The notes: a model not told the origin generated them from the letters alone. 64,000 bases of DNA from CAKSEI01 sp964403505 (GCA_964403505.1 CAYOFP010000001.1:1-64000), one strand, 5' to 3'. Positions 37,302 through 46,653 are shown, numbered from the stretch's first letter. Program-made: numbers and translations.

Positions 37302-37841
37302 TTAGTCTTCTTTCGGTGCCTTCATATCGGCGATACCGGTCTTCACCGTCTCGAGTATCGCCCGTATCTCATCATCAGCGTTTTGTATGCCCGCACTGAT
37401 ATCGGGGAGCTCGTCTAACTCTCTCGATTGCGAGGATATCACCTCGATCATTTTTTTTGCATACTCGCCGTTCATTTTTTTGAGCGTGTTGAGTATCTTG
37501 CACTGACGGACGATGTCCGCTTTTATCTCATCGAGCTTTTCATCGCATGCGTCCTTGACGCTTTTAATAATTATCTCGGATTTTTCATTTGCGTCGCTGA
37601 TTATCTTCTCGGAAACCTTCTGAGCGTTCAAAAGTGCAGAACGTATCGCCTCAGAATCCTTCGTGTACTTTTCAAGCTGTTCTTCAAGCAGGGCTACTCT
37701 ATGAATATACTCGTCATTTTCCTTATACAGATCGGTATATGCCTCGAGCAGGAATGCGATATGTTCATCGACCTCGCTTGGATTATAACCGCGTACTGTG
37801 CGCGTAAATGTCTTATTTTTCAGTTCGTGCGGTGCTACCAT
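37302..37841 (-). CDS. divIVA: DivIVA-family cell-division protein
   Basis: 179 residues from the second of two adjacent ATGs, which has GGGAG at proper spacing. N-terminal membrane-curvature domain HELKNKTFTRTVRGYNPSEV, then a long coiled coil (VALLEEQLEKYTKDSEA, and on to about residue 150). Marks negatively curved membrane at septum and poles. Lies between yggT and ileS as in other Firmicutes. Confidence 0.93.
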   Translation of the reverse strand: MVAPHELKNKTFTRTVRGYNPSEVDEHIAFLLEAYTDLYKENDEYIHRVALLEEQLEKYTKDSEAIRSALLNAQKVSEKIISDANEKSEIIIKSVKDACDEKLDEIKADIVRQCKILNTLKKMNGEYAKKMIEVISSQSRELDELPDISAGIQNADDEIRAILETVKTGIADMKAPKED

Positions 37842-37867
37842 CATTTTCTCCCATATTCTATTTTTCT

Positions 37868-38146
37868 TTAAACGATCATTTCAAGAATAATGATCAACAA
37901 AAACACTGCCGTAAAAGACAGATCAAGCGGACAGGTCCTTACCCACTCGAATCTGTAAAGAAACCTCCTCATCGGCTCTAAGATAGGCTCTGTAAACACA
38001 AAAAGAACCTCTTGTATTTTAAGGAGCGTTTCATTGTCACTATCAGGGAACCATGAAAGTATCGCCCGACCGAAAAGCATAAGCTCAAAAAACCTGAGCA
38101 CCATAAAAATAACGCTTCTTAACAGTATCAGCGCAAGCAATTTCAT
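37868..38146 (-). CDS. YggT-family membrane protein
   Basis: 92 residues, two membrane segments (LLALILLRSVIFMVLRFFEL and LSFTAVFLLIIILEMIV) separated by FGRAILSWFPDSD and FTEPILEPMRRFLYR, the family signature. Equivalent to ylmG of Bacillus; linked to cell division and membrane insertion but not well characterised. Located between sepF and divIVA as expected; no ylmH gene follows. Confidence 0.9.
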   Translation of the reverse strand: MKLLALILLRSVIFMVLRFFELMLFGRAILSWFPDSDNETLLKIQEVLFVFTEPILEPMRRFLYRFEWVRTCPLDLSFTAVFLLIIILEMIV

Positions 38147-38232
38147 ACCCCCATTAAAGCATATTATACCTCTCCCGATAAAACGAGAGAGGTATCATAA
38201 TTCACAATAGCCAAGCGGTTTCCCGCAATATA

Positions 38233-38685
38233 TCAAAAGTCTCCGAATGTATCCTGCTTCGGCTGAGGTCTTGCCGCCCTGTCAGCTGATAAAACGACAT
38301 TATTCGGCGTGATAACAAACGTATGGTCTGCGACCTTCTTCAAATTACCGTCGATCGAATAAGCAACTCCGGAAAGAAAGTCGATCAGTCTTCTTGCAAC
38401 TTCGGGATTTGTCTCCTCGAGATTAAGCACTACGGTACGTTTCTCGAGCAGATGGTCTGCAATACCCGATGCGTCCTCAAAGCGCTCAGGCTTTACGACC
38501 TTGAGCTCCAGCGCATTGGGCTGAAATCCCTGCGGTGCACTCTGCGGTGCAGGTGCGCTGCCGTATCCCTGCTGGTAACCGTCGCCGTATCCTGCGTCAT
38601 CACCGTCGAATATGTAGTCATTATCATCATAGCCGTCGATCGTATCCGGATTCATCAGGTGATTGATTTTATCTACGAATCCCAT
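38233..38685 (-). CDS. sepF: Cell-division protein SepF
   Basis: 150 residues. An N-terminal membrane-binding helix (MGFVDKINHLM), a Gly/Tyr/Gln-rich linker, and the C-terminal SepF fold (VLNLEETNPEVARRLIDFLS, GVAYSIDGNLKKVADHTFVI). Bundles FtsZ at the septum. Preceded by a GGAGG-like site; part of the yggS-sepF-yggT-divIVA set. Confidence 0.94.
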   Translation of the reverse strand: MGFVDKINHLMNPDTIDGYDDNDYIFDGDDAGYGDGYQQGYGSAPAPQSAPQGFQPNALELKVVKPERFEDASGIADHLLEKRTVVLNLEETNPEVARRLIDFLSGVAYSIDGNLKKVADHTFVITPNNVVLSADRAARPQPKQDTFGDF

Positions 38686-38769
38686 TTATTTTTACCTCCG
38701 AGAACATATTTACTCATAATATTATACTGATTATATCATATAAATTATGAAAATTCAAGAGTTTTAGCA

Positions 38770-39453
38770 CTATTTGTAGTTTCTTTTGCCGAAAAGAGCG
38801 CTGCCGACCCGTATCATGTTACTGCCGCACTCGAGCGCGAGCTCATAGCTGTCTGACATACCCATGGAAAGAACAGGAGATGCAACGTCAGCAAGGCATT
38901 TTTTTGTGAATTCTTCGTAAATTTTTCTCGCCCGGGTAAAATACTTCCTGTATTCGTCATCAGTCGATCCTGCCGGTGCCATAGTCATTATCCCGCAAAT
39001 TTTTATATGCTCGAGGGTGCGTATCTTTTCATAAAAGCCGAAGATCTCCTCGGCGGCGATACCACCCTTACTCTCCTCATTTGCGATATTTATCTCGATC
39101 AGGGCATCCATTCTGCGCCCGACACGGGCGCATTGTTTATCAAGCTCATGTGCGAGCTTTTCTGAGTCAAGGGAATGTATCATAGACACCTTGTCGGCAA
39201 TATACTTGCATTTATTTGACTGCAAAGAACCGATGAGGTGTATATCTGCCTTGTCTTTTGAGAGTTCATCGTATTTGGAGAGCAGTTCCTGCACTCTGTT
39301 TTCACCGATAAGCGAAAGGCCGAGAGTATCAACGGCATAATTGATCGTTTCGCACGGCACCGTCTTTGTAGCAGCAAGAAGACGTGCGCCGTACCGCTCG
39401 GCAATATCCGATATTTTTTTATAATTTTCTTCGAGTTCTTTTAAATACGTCAT
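38770..39453 (-). CDS. YggS-family pyridoxal phosphate homeostasis protein
   Basis: 227 residues, alanine-racemase-like barrel with the cofactor lysine in LLAATKTVP near residue 30, LIGENRVQELL, HLIGSLQSNK, IHSLDS and LSMGMSDSYELALECGSNMIRVG at the C-terminus. Binds PLP and keeps its pool in balance. Equivalent to ylmE of Bacillus. Start overlaps the upstream gene by four bases. Confidence 0.95.
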   Translation of the reverse strand: MTYLKELEENYKKISDIAERYGARLLAATKTVPCETINYAVDTLGLSLIGENRVQELLSKYDELSKDKADIHLIGSLQSNKCKYIADKVSMIHSLDSEKLAHELDKQCARVGRRMDALIEINIANEESKGGIAAEEIFGFYEKIRTLEHIKICGIMTMAPAGSTDDEYRKYFTRARKIYEEFTKKCLADVASPVLSMGMSDSYELALECGSNMIRVGSALFGKRNYK

Positions 39454-40700
39454 TCTATCACCCTTCCCTCATACAGATCCTTACCCGATGTTATTACGAG
39501 ATCGCAATATCCGAGATAATTAGCCACGGAATCATCGCTCATTGTGTCCTGCTCCTCGACTATGAAATACCCGTCTGCTTCGGCGAGAGGAATGATCTTC
39601 TTGAAGTGCACGGTACTTCCGCTGAGGATATAAACGCCGCGCACTCCGTCTTTTACACGGATGGCAGACGACGGCACCTTATACCCCGTGTATTCCTCAC
39701 GTATGATATATACGCTCTGCGCACGCAGGTAATTGAAATCCTGCGGATTTTCGCTCGATGAAAATACGAGTACGCATCTTTTACCGTTTTCGGGAACGAT
39801 CACACGTTCGAGATTCATGGATATGATCACATCGGAATTATATGGGAACATAATATCATATTCCCTGTCGACCGTATATTTTTTCATATCCTCGACGTCT
39901 ATCTCGGTCGCAACATACCATTTGAAGCCGGTCACTATTTTACCGATGGCATAACCCGATTCCGACTCGGGCTCTGCCGATATCATCGAGTCAAAATCGG
40001 CAACGGTCATATCATCGACCTTGTCCGCCGAAAAAACACTCTCATATCCGTCGACCCCCATATAAAAATACCCCGATTGACTTGCCGTGATCTCTGTATA
40101 AGCATCACCGAGTCCTGCGATAAGCGCCTTTTCCTGCGCCTCGAGCGATGATACCTGATAGTCGAAATCGCTTACCGTACCGACGATTATCTTCCTACGG
40201 TTCAGTAGTACATTGAGCTCATCACGCTTCTGCAAAGCGAAGTCGATGTCCCCCTCGCTCTTTTTTTTCATTATTTCGGCATAAAGTGCGGATATTTCTT
40301 TATCTATAATCTCCGTACCGACGAATTTCGTTCCGTCGTCTACCGTCGAGCGCGAGAGGATCGATATCTTGTTGTCGTATTTTACGAGCTTGGTACGTAT
40401 TTCGTCTCCGCCGCTGCCCGAATATACACGTGCGACGATACTGTCACGGGATGCACGCTCACCGTCTGTATACTGATATGAAACACCGCCTGCGCTGCCT
40501 GAATACAGCACCTTTTCCTGCCGCATGATATACCCGATATGCTTCTCACGCTCGTCTACAGTTGCCTTTTCGGCAGGAACGACCGTGATATTATCTCCTC
40601 CGGAGCGCACAAGGGCATAGCCGATATATGCCATAATGCCTATGCATATCACGGCAGTCAAAAAATATGTAATTACGTTTTTAAGATACTTTTTATCCAT
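39450..40700 (-). CDS. HlyD-like membrane-anchored protein
   Basis: 416 residues from the ATG at 40698-40700, overlapping the miaA stop by one base. One N-terminal transmembrane segment (YFLTAVICIGIMAYIGYALV), then an extracellular region with a barrel-like SGSAGGVSYQYTDGERAS, a central helical pair (about residues 130-205) and SGYFYMG, the layout of HlyD/membrane-fusion proteins. No transporter partner is adjacent. Common at this place in related clostridial clusters; role unknown, perhaps linked to the division genes. Confidence 0.75.
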   Translation of the reverse strand: MDKKYLKNVITYFLTAVICIGIMAYIGYALVRSGGDNITVVPAEKATVDEREKHIGYIMRQEKVLYSGSAGGVSYQYTDGERASRDSIVARVYSGSGGDEIRTKLVKYDNKISILSRSTVDDGTKFVGTEIIDKEISALYAEIMKKKSEGDIDFALQKRDELNVLLNRRKIIVGTVSDFDYQVSSLEAQEKALIAGLGDAYTEITASQSGYFYMGVDGYESVFSADKVDDMTVADFDSMISAEPESESGYAIGKIVTGFKWYVATEIDVEDMKKYTVDREYDIMFPYNSDVIISMNLERVIVPENGKRCVLVFSSSENPQDFNYLRAQSVYIIREEYTGYKVPSSAIRVKDGVRGVYILSGSTVHFKKIIPLAEADGYFIVEEQDTMSDDSVANYLGYCDLVITSGKDLYEGRVIE

Positions 40701-41626
40701 TACTGCCCTTTTAAAAAATTTTCTGTCATGGCAAGAGCCTGTTCCTTCATTTCCGGGAATGAAAGCAGATCGCCATCGATCCATTTAATATTTTTATTTC
40801 GTGAAAACCACGTAAGCTGTCGTTTCGCATAATTGCGAGAGGCTCGCTTTATCTCAGATACGGCAAAATCAAGGGTGCAATTCCCGTCGAGATATTCGCA
40901 TATTTCCTTATAACCTATCGCCGCCGCAGCATTCGACCCTCTCTCAAGTCCGAGTGCTCTTACCTCGTCAAGGAGCCCTTTTTCCATCATAATATCGACA
41001 CGGCGCTCTATCCTCTCATACAGCACCGCACGCTCCGAACAGCGCAGTCCGATGATCAAGGCATCATACGGCGTATCTGCTATACGGGAAAGCCTGTCCC
41101 ATTCGGTTTTGGTCTTTCCGGTGAGCACATACGTCTCTATCGCCCGAATCACGCGTTTTTTGTTGTTTTTATGGGTTGCGAGCGCTGAGTCTTTATCTAT
41201 TTCATAAAGCTGACCCCACAGCTCGTCCTCGCTTTTTTGAGAAAGTTCGGTGCGAAGCGCCTCGTCAACTCCCGCCGCAGAAAAAGCATTTCCCGTCAGC
41301 ACGCTGTCAAGATACAGACCCGTACCGCCGCAGAAGACCGGCACTTTCCCACGCGAAATGATATCGTCCGTCACTTCCCTTGCACGCACAGCATAATCTG
41401 CGCAGGAAAAATCGTCACTCACCGAGCAAATGTCTATCATATGGTGGGGTATCCCTTTTTTCTCCGCCTCAGTCACCTTCGCCGTGCCGATGTCCATCCC
41501 ACGGTATATCTGCATCGAATCGCAGGATACTACCTCGCCGCCGAAGGCAGAGCATATTTCTATTGAAAGCGCCGTTTTGCCGACCGCCGTCGGCCCAACA
41601 ACAGCTATAACCTTTGGTTTTGCCAC
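40700..41626 (-). CDS. miaA: tRNA dimethylallyltransferase
   Basis: 308 residues. P-loop VVGPTAVGKTALSIEI, the DSMQIYRGMDIGTAK substrate block, DICSVSDDFSCADY, CGGTGLYLDSVLTG and the C-terminal YAKRQLTWFSRNKNI. Adds a dimethylallyl group to A37 of tRNAs reading codons starting with U. Lies after queA and a small HTH gene, another tRNA-modification neighbour. Confidence 0.96.
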   Translation of the reverse strand: MAKPKVIAVVGPTAVGKTALSIEICSAFGGEVVSCDSMQIYRGMDIGTAKVTEAEKKGIPHHMIDICSVSDDFSCADYAVRAREVTDDIISRGKVPVFCGGTGLYLDSVLTGNAFSAAGVDEALRTELSQKSEDELWGQLYEIDKDSALATHKNNKKRVIRAIETYVLTGKTKTEWDRLSRIADTPYDALIIGLRCSERAVLYERIERRVDIMMEKGLLDEVRALGLERGSNAAAAIGYKEICEYLDGNCTLDFAVSEIKRASRNYAKRQLTWFSRNKNIKWIDGDLLSFPEMKEQALAMTENFLKGQ

Positions 41627-41690
41627 ACTTCACCTTTAATTATTAAAACTACACTGCCGATAGTTACGGGATGTAAAGCGGAAACACTTA

Positions 41691-41957
41691 TTACTGACTG
41701 ATAATGCTTTGATTATCAGCTGTTCCGTATTCTCTTTTCATGGCCTCAACGGAAACGACCCATTGTTTGCCGAATTTACACACATCAACACCGTTGACAA
41801 GCTTTTCGTATGTGATCGTTTTGCGAAGCGTACTTTCGTTGAGTCCCCAAAGTTCAGTTGCATCGCTGAACGACATAAGACCGTCAAACGGGGTATCGAC
41901 CTGAACACCGTTCTCCCAAAGCTCATCACAAGAAAGATCAAGATCACCAAATATCAT
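41691..41957 (-). CDS. Small helix-turn-helix protein
   Basis: 88 residues. The core MSFSDATELWGLNESTLRKT is a helix-turn-helix of the kind found in small excisionase-like or antitoxin-like proteins, followed by VNGVDVCKFGKQWVV and VEAMKREYG. Its start overlaps the queA stop by four bases, so it is translationally coupled. No toxin partner is visible. DNA-binding is likely; the target is unknown. Confidence 0.75.
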   Translation of the reverse strand: MIFGDLDLSCDELWENGVQVDTPFDGLMSFSDATELWGLNESTLRKTITYEKLVNGVDVCKFGKQWVVSVEAMKREYGTADNQSIISQ

Positions 41958-43021
41958 AAAATCAGGCAGGCGTCGCCGAACGAAAAGAAATGATACTTCT
42001 TTTCGACCGCCTCGGCGTAAGCGTTCAGCATGATCTCACGAGAGGAGAAGGCCGACACGAGCATGAGCAGAGTGCTCTCGGGCAGATGAAAATTCGTTAT
42101 CAGCGCATCTACCGCCTTGAATTGATATCCGGGGTAGATGAATATGCCGGTATCGCCGGACATGGCAATGATACGGCCGTTCTCGTCCGCTACGCTCTCG
42201 AGGGTACGGCAGGAGGTCGTGCCGACGCATATGATGCGTCCGCCCGATTCTTTTGCTGAATTGATAATATCCGCACTTTCCTGCGAGACCGAAAAATACT
42301 CGGTATGCATCACGTGGTCATTGATATTATCCACCTTTACGGGTCGGAAGGTACCTAACCCGACGTGGAGCATGACAGGGGCGATTTTTACGCCTTTTGC
42401 TTTTATCCGCTCAAGCAGCTCTTCCGTAAAATGAAGTCCTGCGGTCGGGGCGGCGGCGCTTCCCTCCTCCCTTGCGTATACCGTCTGATACCTCTCTTTT
42501 TTTTCGAGGCGCTCGGTGATATACGGCGGAAGCGGCATATTGCCTATCTTATCAAGTATCGCAAAAAAATTGCTCTCTTTTTTGTCGTATTCAAAGCTTA
42601 GCAGTCTGTTGCCTCCCTCGAGCGTTTCATCTACCGTTGCACGAAGTATGCCGTCACCGAATATAATAACAGTACCGGCCTTGAGACGCCGTCCGGGACG
42701 AACGAGAGCCTCCCATTGATCGAGGCCTCTTTCACGCAAAAGGACGATCTCGCACTCGACGCCCGTTGATTCCTTGACGCCGTAAAGGCGGGCTGGAATA
42801 ACCTTCGAGTCATTGATGACGAGCACGTCATTCGGCGCAAGATAGTCTATCACATCATGAAATATTCTATCCTCGGTCTCGCCCGTCGCTTTATTTATCA
42901 CCATAAGACGGGAATTATCCCGCTGTTCCGCCGGATGCTGGGCGATCAGCTCCTTCGGCAGATCGTAATAAAAATCGCTCGTTTTTAAATCTGTTTGTTC
43001 TCTTTTATTTTTGATTACCAT
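41954..43021 (-). CDS. queA: S-adenosylmethionine:tRNA ribosyltransferase-isomerase
   Basis: 355 residues from the ATG at 43019-43021. Transfers the ribosyl part of SAM to preQ1 in tRNA to make epoxyqueuosine. Conserved DFYYDLPKELIAQHPAEQRD, NDSKVIPARLYG, PTAGLHFTE, LHVGLGTFRPV and GTTSCRTLES. Compared with the usual start there are about ten extra N-terminal residues. Its 5' flank is the repeat at 43037-43317. Confidence 0.96.
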   Translation of the reverse strand: MVIKNKREQTDLKTSDFYYDLPKELIAQHPAEQRDNSRLMVINKATGETEDRIFHDVIDYLAPNDVLVINDSKVIPARLYGVKESTGVECEIVLLRERGLDQWEALVRPGRRLKAGTVIIFGDGILRATVDETLEGGNRLLSFEYDKKESNFFAILDKIGNMPLPPYITERLEKKERYQTVYAREEGSAAAPTAGLHFTEELLERIKAKGVKIAPVMLHVGLGTFRPVKVDNINDHVMHTEYFSVSQESADIINSAKESGGRIICVGTTSCRTLESVADENGRIIAMSGDTGIFIYPGYQFKAVDALITNFHLPESTLLMLVSAFSSREIMLNAYAEAVEKKYHFFSFGDACLIL

Positions 43022-43036
43022 TCTCTTTAACCCTAT

Positions 43037-43317
43037 AAGGCAATACCGCATAATTCTGACGGTATAATTGCGCAGACAGATTTTTCGTCAGACGAAACAA
43101 ATTGAGGAGGCAAGAGTAGAGCCTCTGCTTAAGCACAACAAACCCATCTGAACACGCCCGAAAGGGCAAATCTACGGCGATTTTGTGTTTGTCGTCTTTG
43201 TAAGGCGGACGTATTCGTATGGGTTTGTTGTGCTTACGAAATTTGTGAAGTATGACGGAAAATATGCAAGCAAGTATGCCGTCAAGGTATTAGCCTCAAA
43301 TTGTGCGGTATTGTCTT
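43037..43317. repeat. MITE-like element with terminal inverted repeats
   Basis: 281 bases. Left end AAGGCAATACCGCATAATT (43037-43055) and right end, read on the other strand, AAGACAATACCGCACAATT, match at 17 of 19. Inside, AAGCACAACAAACCCAT (43131-43147) is repeated inverted at 43219-43235, with smaller hairpins GAGGC/GCCTC and GCCCGAAAGGGC. No coding frame. A shortened relative lies at 52235-52292. This is the 349-base gap between divergent queA and dapA. Confidence 0.75.
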
Positions 43318-43339
43318 AAATATACATAATAATTATACA
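43311..43339 (+). promoter_or_regulatory. Candidate dapA promoter
   Basis: TTGTCT (43311-43316), 17-base spacer, TATACA (43334-43339), 31 bases before dapA. The -35 box is the last part of the MITE-like element's right end. Confidence 0.6.
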
Positions 43340-43370
43340 TCAAAGATATTATATTTGCAAGTGGGTTAAA

Positions 43371-44258
43371 ATGATTAAAGAAACTATTTTCGAGGGCGTT
43401 GGTACTGCTCTCGTGACGCCTTTTATAAATGATACAATCGATTTCAATGCGTTCGAGCGACTGATAGAAAGGCAGATAAAAGCCAAAGTCCCCGCCGTTA
43501 TCGTATGCGGCACTACAGGAGAGAGCGCAACGCTGACAAACGAGGAACACAGACGTGTCATACGATTTGCATGCGAGACAGCCAAGGGCAGAATAAAAGT
43601 GATCGCTGGCACCGGCTCAAACGACACACGTCATTCGATAAAAATGTCGATGTACGCTTGCGAGGCAGGCGCCGACGCCCTGCTCGTAGTATCGCCCTAT
43701 TACAACAAAGCGACCGGCGAGGGGCTGATCAGAAGCTATACTGCGATAGCGAATGCCGTAAAAAAACCCATCATCATATATAACGTACCGTCGAGGACGT
43801 GTGTCGATATTTCGCCGCAGGTATATGCCGCCCTGTGCTCCCACCCGAATATTTATGCGGTCAAGGAGGCGTCGTCAAGCGTATCAAAAATATCCGAGAT
43901 AATAAATCAATGCGGCGATGGATTCGATATCTACTCGGGCAACGATGATCTCACCCTGCCGCTTCTCTCGCTCGGCGCAAAGGGTGTTATCTCGGTACTA
44001 TCGAATATCCTGCCGGAACAAATGAATGAATTATGTGCGGCATTTGCAAGAGCGGATCTCGCCGAGGCACGCAGGATACACCTGACGCTTGCACCGCTGA
44101 TGCGTGCCATGTTTTGCGAGGTCAATCCCATTCCCGTAAAATACGCAATGAGCCGTATGGGCCTCTGTCGTGCAGATGTCAGACTGCCGCTTTGCGAGAT
44201 ATCAGAGACGGCAAAAGCACGAGTAGACGCCGAGCTTGAAAAGCTCGCATTGATATAA
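43371..44258 (+). CDS. dapA: 4-hydroxy-tetrahydrodipicolinate synthase
   Basis: 295 residues, aldolase of lysine and diaminopimelate synthesis. Conserved GTALVTPFIN, CGTTGESATL, YNVPSRTCVDI with the proton-shuttle Tyr, IYAVKEASSS with the Schiff-base Lys, and YSGNDDLTLPLL. The ATG has AAGTGGG upstream, a moderate ribosome site. Monocistronic. Other N-acetylneuraminate-lyase relatives are less likely given the motif set. Confidence 0.95.
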   Translation: MIKETIFEGVGTALVTPFINDTIDFNAFERLIERQIKAKVPAVIVCGTTGESATLTNEEHRRVIRFACETAKGRIKVIAGTGSNDTRHSIKMSMYACEAGADALLVVSPYYNKATGEGLIRSYTAIANAVKKPIIIYNVPSRTCVDISPQVYAALCSHPNIYAVKEASSSVSKISEIINQCGDGFDIYSGNDDLTLPLLSLGAKGVISVLSNILPEQMNELCAAFARADLAEARRIHLTLAPLMRAMFCEVNPIPVKYAMSRMGLCRADVRLPLCEISETAKARVDAELEKLALI

Positions 44259-44259
44259 A

Positions 44260-44293
44260 AACGGGCTGTCGCAAGTATTCTTGCGACAGCCCG
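44260..44293 (+). terminator. Hairpin after dapA
   Basis: ACGGGCTGTCGCAAG and its perfect inverse with a four-base loop, immediately after the stop. Lacks a T-run. Confidence 0.7.
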
Positions 44294-44586
44294 TTCCGGT
44301 CTGCAAACAAAATCAACAAACAAATTATAAAATCTTTACGGCTTTAGATGAGATTATATTTGAGATATCCCCCAAGGCTCCCCTTGCACAGAGGAGCCTT
44401 AGGAGAGCGGACAAATTATTCCTTGAATTACAGAGATATAATTGCTTCTTGATTCTGCATTCCGAGCAAGAAAAACAACAGCGCAAAGACCGAACTCAGC
44501 TTCGCGCTGAAAGGGCCGTCGCCGATGGCGACAGCCCTTTTTTACCCATGAGGGAGCGGAAAGTTCCCTCTTTTTATTATGATTTG
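44294..44586. repeat. Intergenic hairpins between dapA and the NlpC/P60 gene
   Basis: About 290 bases without a gene. Three inverted repeats: AAGGCTCC with GGAGCCTT (44374-44400); AAAGGGC-x-GTCGCC with GGCGAC-x-GCCCTTT then TTT (44510-44543); GAGGGA with TCCCTC then TTTTT (44550-44575). The last two have plus-side T-runs and could stop dapA transcripts. Confidence 0.6.
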
Positions 44587-46653
44587 TTATTTCACGTTTG
44601 CGATATTCTGACCGTAGCGCATGAGGATGGACGCAACCTGTGCACGGGTCGCACCGCCCTTCGGGTCGAGGTAATCGGTATTACCTGATTTCACGCCGGT
44701 GATGAGCTTTTCGGCGTATGCCCAGGAAAGTGCGTCCGCCGCATAGTCCGAGGTTTTCGCTCCGTCCGGGAAGGCATTCAGGTCTTCACTCTTTGTGACA
44801 TCATAACCTTTTTTCTCTGCATAGCGGTGAAGAATCGTCGCCATCTGCTCACGGGTGATGTTACCCATCGGTTCAAATGTATCGTCGGTGATTCTATAGA
44901 CGATACCGTTCGCCGCCGCCCATGTTACTGCGTCGGTGTACCACTGACCCGACGGCACATCAGTAAAGGGATTTTCTGCACTCGCCGTAGGTTTTCCCTC
45001 CATGCGCCATAATACCGTCACTAACATCGCACGGGTCATCATCACGTTAGGCGCAAACTCCGTCGGAGATGTGCCGCTGAAGAGATTATGCTCGACTGCA
45101 TACTGTACCGCATCCTCATACCATGAACCCGGTATGACATCCTTAAAGGTCTTGGTCACATTCTGTGCCCCTGTTGCCGGAATTACCGTCACATCCGTTT
45201 TTGCACTGCATCGTGTGCAGTGATGGGATTTACTGCCTGTCGTAGTCTTGGTTGCAGGGATATCGACCGTCCACTCGGTAGAATAATTATGCCCGAGCGC
45301 ATTAACCGAGCGCTGCTCCTCCGCTCCGCACGAACAGGTTCGCCGTTCCGTTCCGGCAGTCGTGCAAGTTGCGGCTGTTACCGTACTCCATGCTCCGTAG
45401 GTGTGTTTATGCTCGGCTATAGTAAAGTAAACGTAATCACTAAACATACAATTCGTGTTATTATTTACAGCTGCAACAGAGGCATGATATGTTCCTGCAC
45501 TCAACGGGTAATCAAATGATGTTGCATATACACCATATTGCATTAAAATCTGTTGTTCGTTTTCATCGAAAATTCTCACATCGTAATAATCAGCATTACT
45601 GCAAGCATTCCATTCCAAATGCACTTTGCTTCCAATATCCCTTGCCGTTACAACAGGTTTGGATGGCGTTACGGCAGGCGTAGGGGAATCCGGATTGGCT
45701 TTCCACTGGGCTCTAAGTGTGTTTGCTCCCCAGCCGGAAGGAATCGGATCACCGGGATTATAAAAGTTTCCGTCCCAATCATCTTTCCAATTTATGAATG
45801 TATATCCGACCTTTACGGGAATATCGGTCGAGAATTTCGCACCACTGTTATATACGAATGACTGAACAGGAGGCGCACCTGTTCCGCCGTTTGCATCATA
45901 AGTAATCGTGTATGTATTAGGTTTCCAAAGCGCATAGAACGTAATATCCTGATTCACATTTGTAATACCGCCCGGCCAGCCGGTAGGCTCCGTCGCATTC
46001 GGCAATGGCGCCCAACCTATAAATGTGTACATCGCCCTGCTCGGCACAATATTGCTTATAGTCAATGGAACATCGTGTTGCTTGGTCTGTGGGGACGGTG
46101 CGCCGATGCCACCGTTGGCATTATAGGAAATTGTATAAGTTTTGACGGTTGCCGAATTCAAAACTCGGCGCACACTGCAAGTGAATTTCCACTCCGCTTT
46201 GTTGTCTCGCCAAATGCCGGACAGTTTATCTTCTTTGCTGTTGGTGCCCTCTTTATGAGCCTGTATAATCATTCCGTTGCCGGAATAAATTCCAACATGG
46301 TCAGATTTTCCGTCACCCTGATAATCAAAAAAGATTAAATCCCCCTCCTTTAGATTTCTCAAATATGCATCATAACTACTCAAGGAATAAGAAACGGCTG
46401 TCCCGTAGTTTCGTTGAGAGTTTTGATCTCCACTTCCGACACTAATTCCAAAGTGATTGCACACATACCAAACTAAACCGCAACAATCGAATCCTTTAGT
46501 GCTACGGCCACCCTTAACATAAGGAATGCCGATACAGTTTTGCCGTGCAAATGCAACGAAATCACTACTGGAAACACTTTGTGCCAAAGCGGTCGGCATG
46601 AGCGCAATATACATTGACGCTATCAATAGTATTGCCACTATTCGTTTTTTCAT
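44587..46653 (-). CDS. NlpC/P60 cell-wall hydrolase with SLH anchors
   Basis: 688 residues from the ATG with AGGTGA upstream. A signal peptide (MKKRIVAILLIASMYIALMP) is followed by an NlpC/P60 domain with GFDCCGLVW (nucleophile Cys), SDHVGIYSG and QAHKEG (His). Two InlB B-repeat-like modules follow (YNANGGIGAP, YDANGGTGAP), then a fibronectin-type stretch, Cys-pair modules (CSCGAEEQR, HHCTRCSAK) and three S-layer homology domains from about residue 515 (FKDVIPGSWYEDAV, FTDVPSGQWYTDAV, LNAFPDGAKTSDYA). Exported and held on the wall; likely cuts peptidoglycan peptides. Divergent from an XRE regulator. Confidence 0.93.
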   Translation of the reverse strand: MKKRIVAILLIASMYIALMPTALAQSVSSSDFVAFARQNCIGIPYVKGGRSTKGFDCCGLVWYVCNHFGISVGSGDQNSQRNYGTAVSYSLSSYDAYLRNLKEGDLIFFDYQGDGKSDHVGIYSGNGMIIQAHKEGTNSKEDKLSGIWRDNKAEWKFTCSVRRVLNSATVKTYTISYNANGGIGAPSPQTKQHDVPLTISNIVPSRAMYTFIGWAPLPNATEPTGWPGGITNVNQDITFYALWKPNTYTITYDANGGTGAPPVQSFVYNSGAKFSTDIPVKVGYTFINWKDDWDGNFYNPGDPIPSGWGANTLRAQWKANPDSPTPAVTPSKPVVTARDIGSKVHLEWNACSNADYYDVRIFDENEQQILMQYGVYATSFDYPLSAGTYHASVAAVNNNTNCMFSDYVYFTIAEHKHTYGAWSTVTAATCTTAGTERRTCSCGAEEQRSVNALGHNYSTEWTVDIPATKTTTGSKSHHCTRCSAKTDVTVIPATGAQNVTKTFKDVIPGSWYEDAVQYAVEHNLFSGTSPTEFAPNVMMTRAMLVTVLWRMEGKPTASAENPFTDVPSGQWYTDAVTWAAANGIVYRITDDTFEPMGNITREQMATILHRYAEKKGYDVTKSEDLNAFPDGAKTSDYAADALSWAYAEKLITGVKSGNTDYLDPKGGATRAQVASILMRYGQNIANVK

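Noticed and set aside
41691..41957. Toxin-antitoxin module
   Set aside because: Only one HTH protein is present, flanked by queA and miaA; no second small gene overlaps it.
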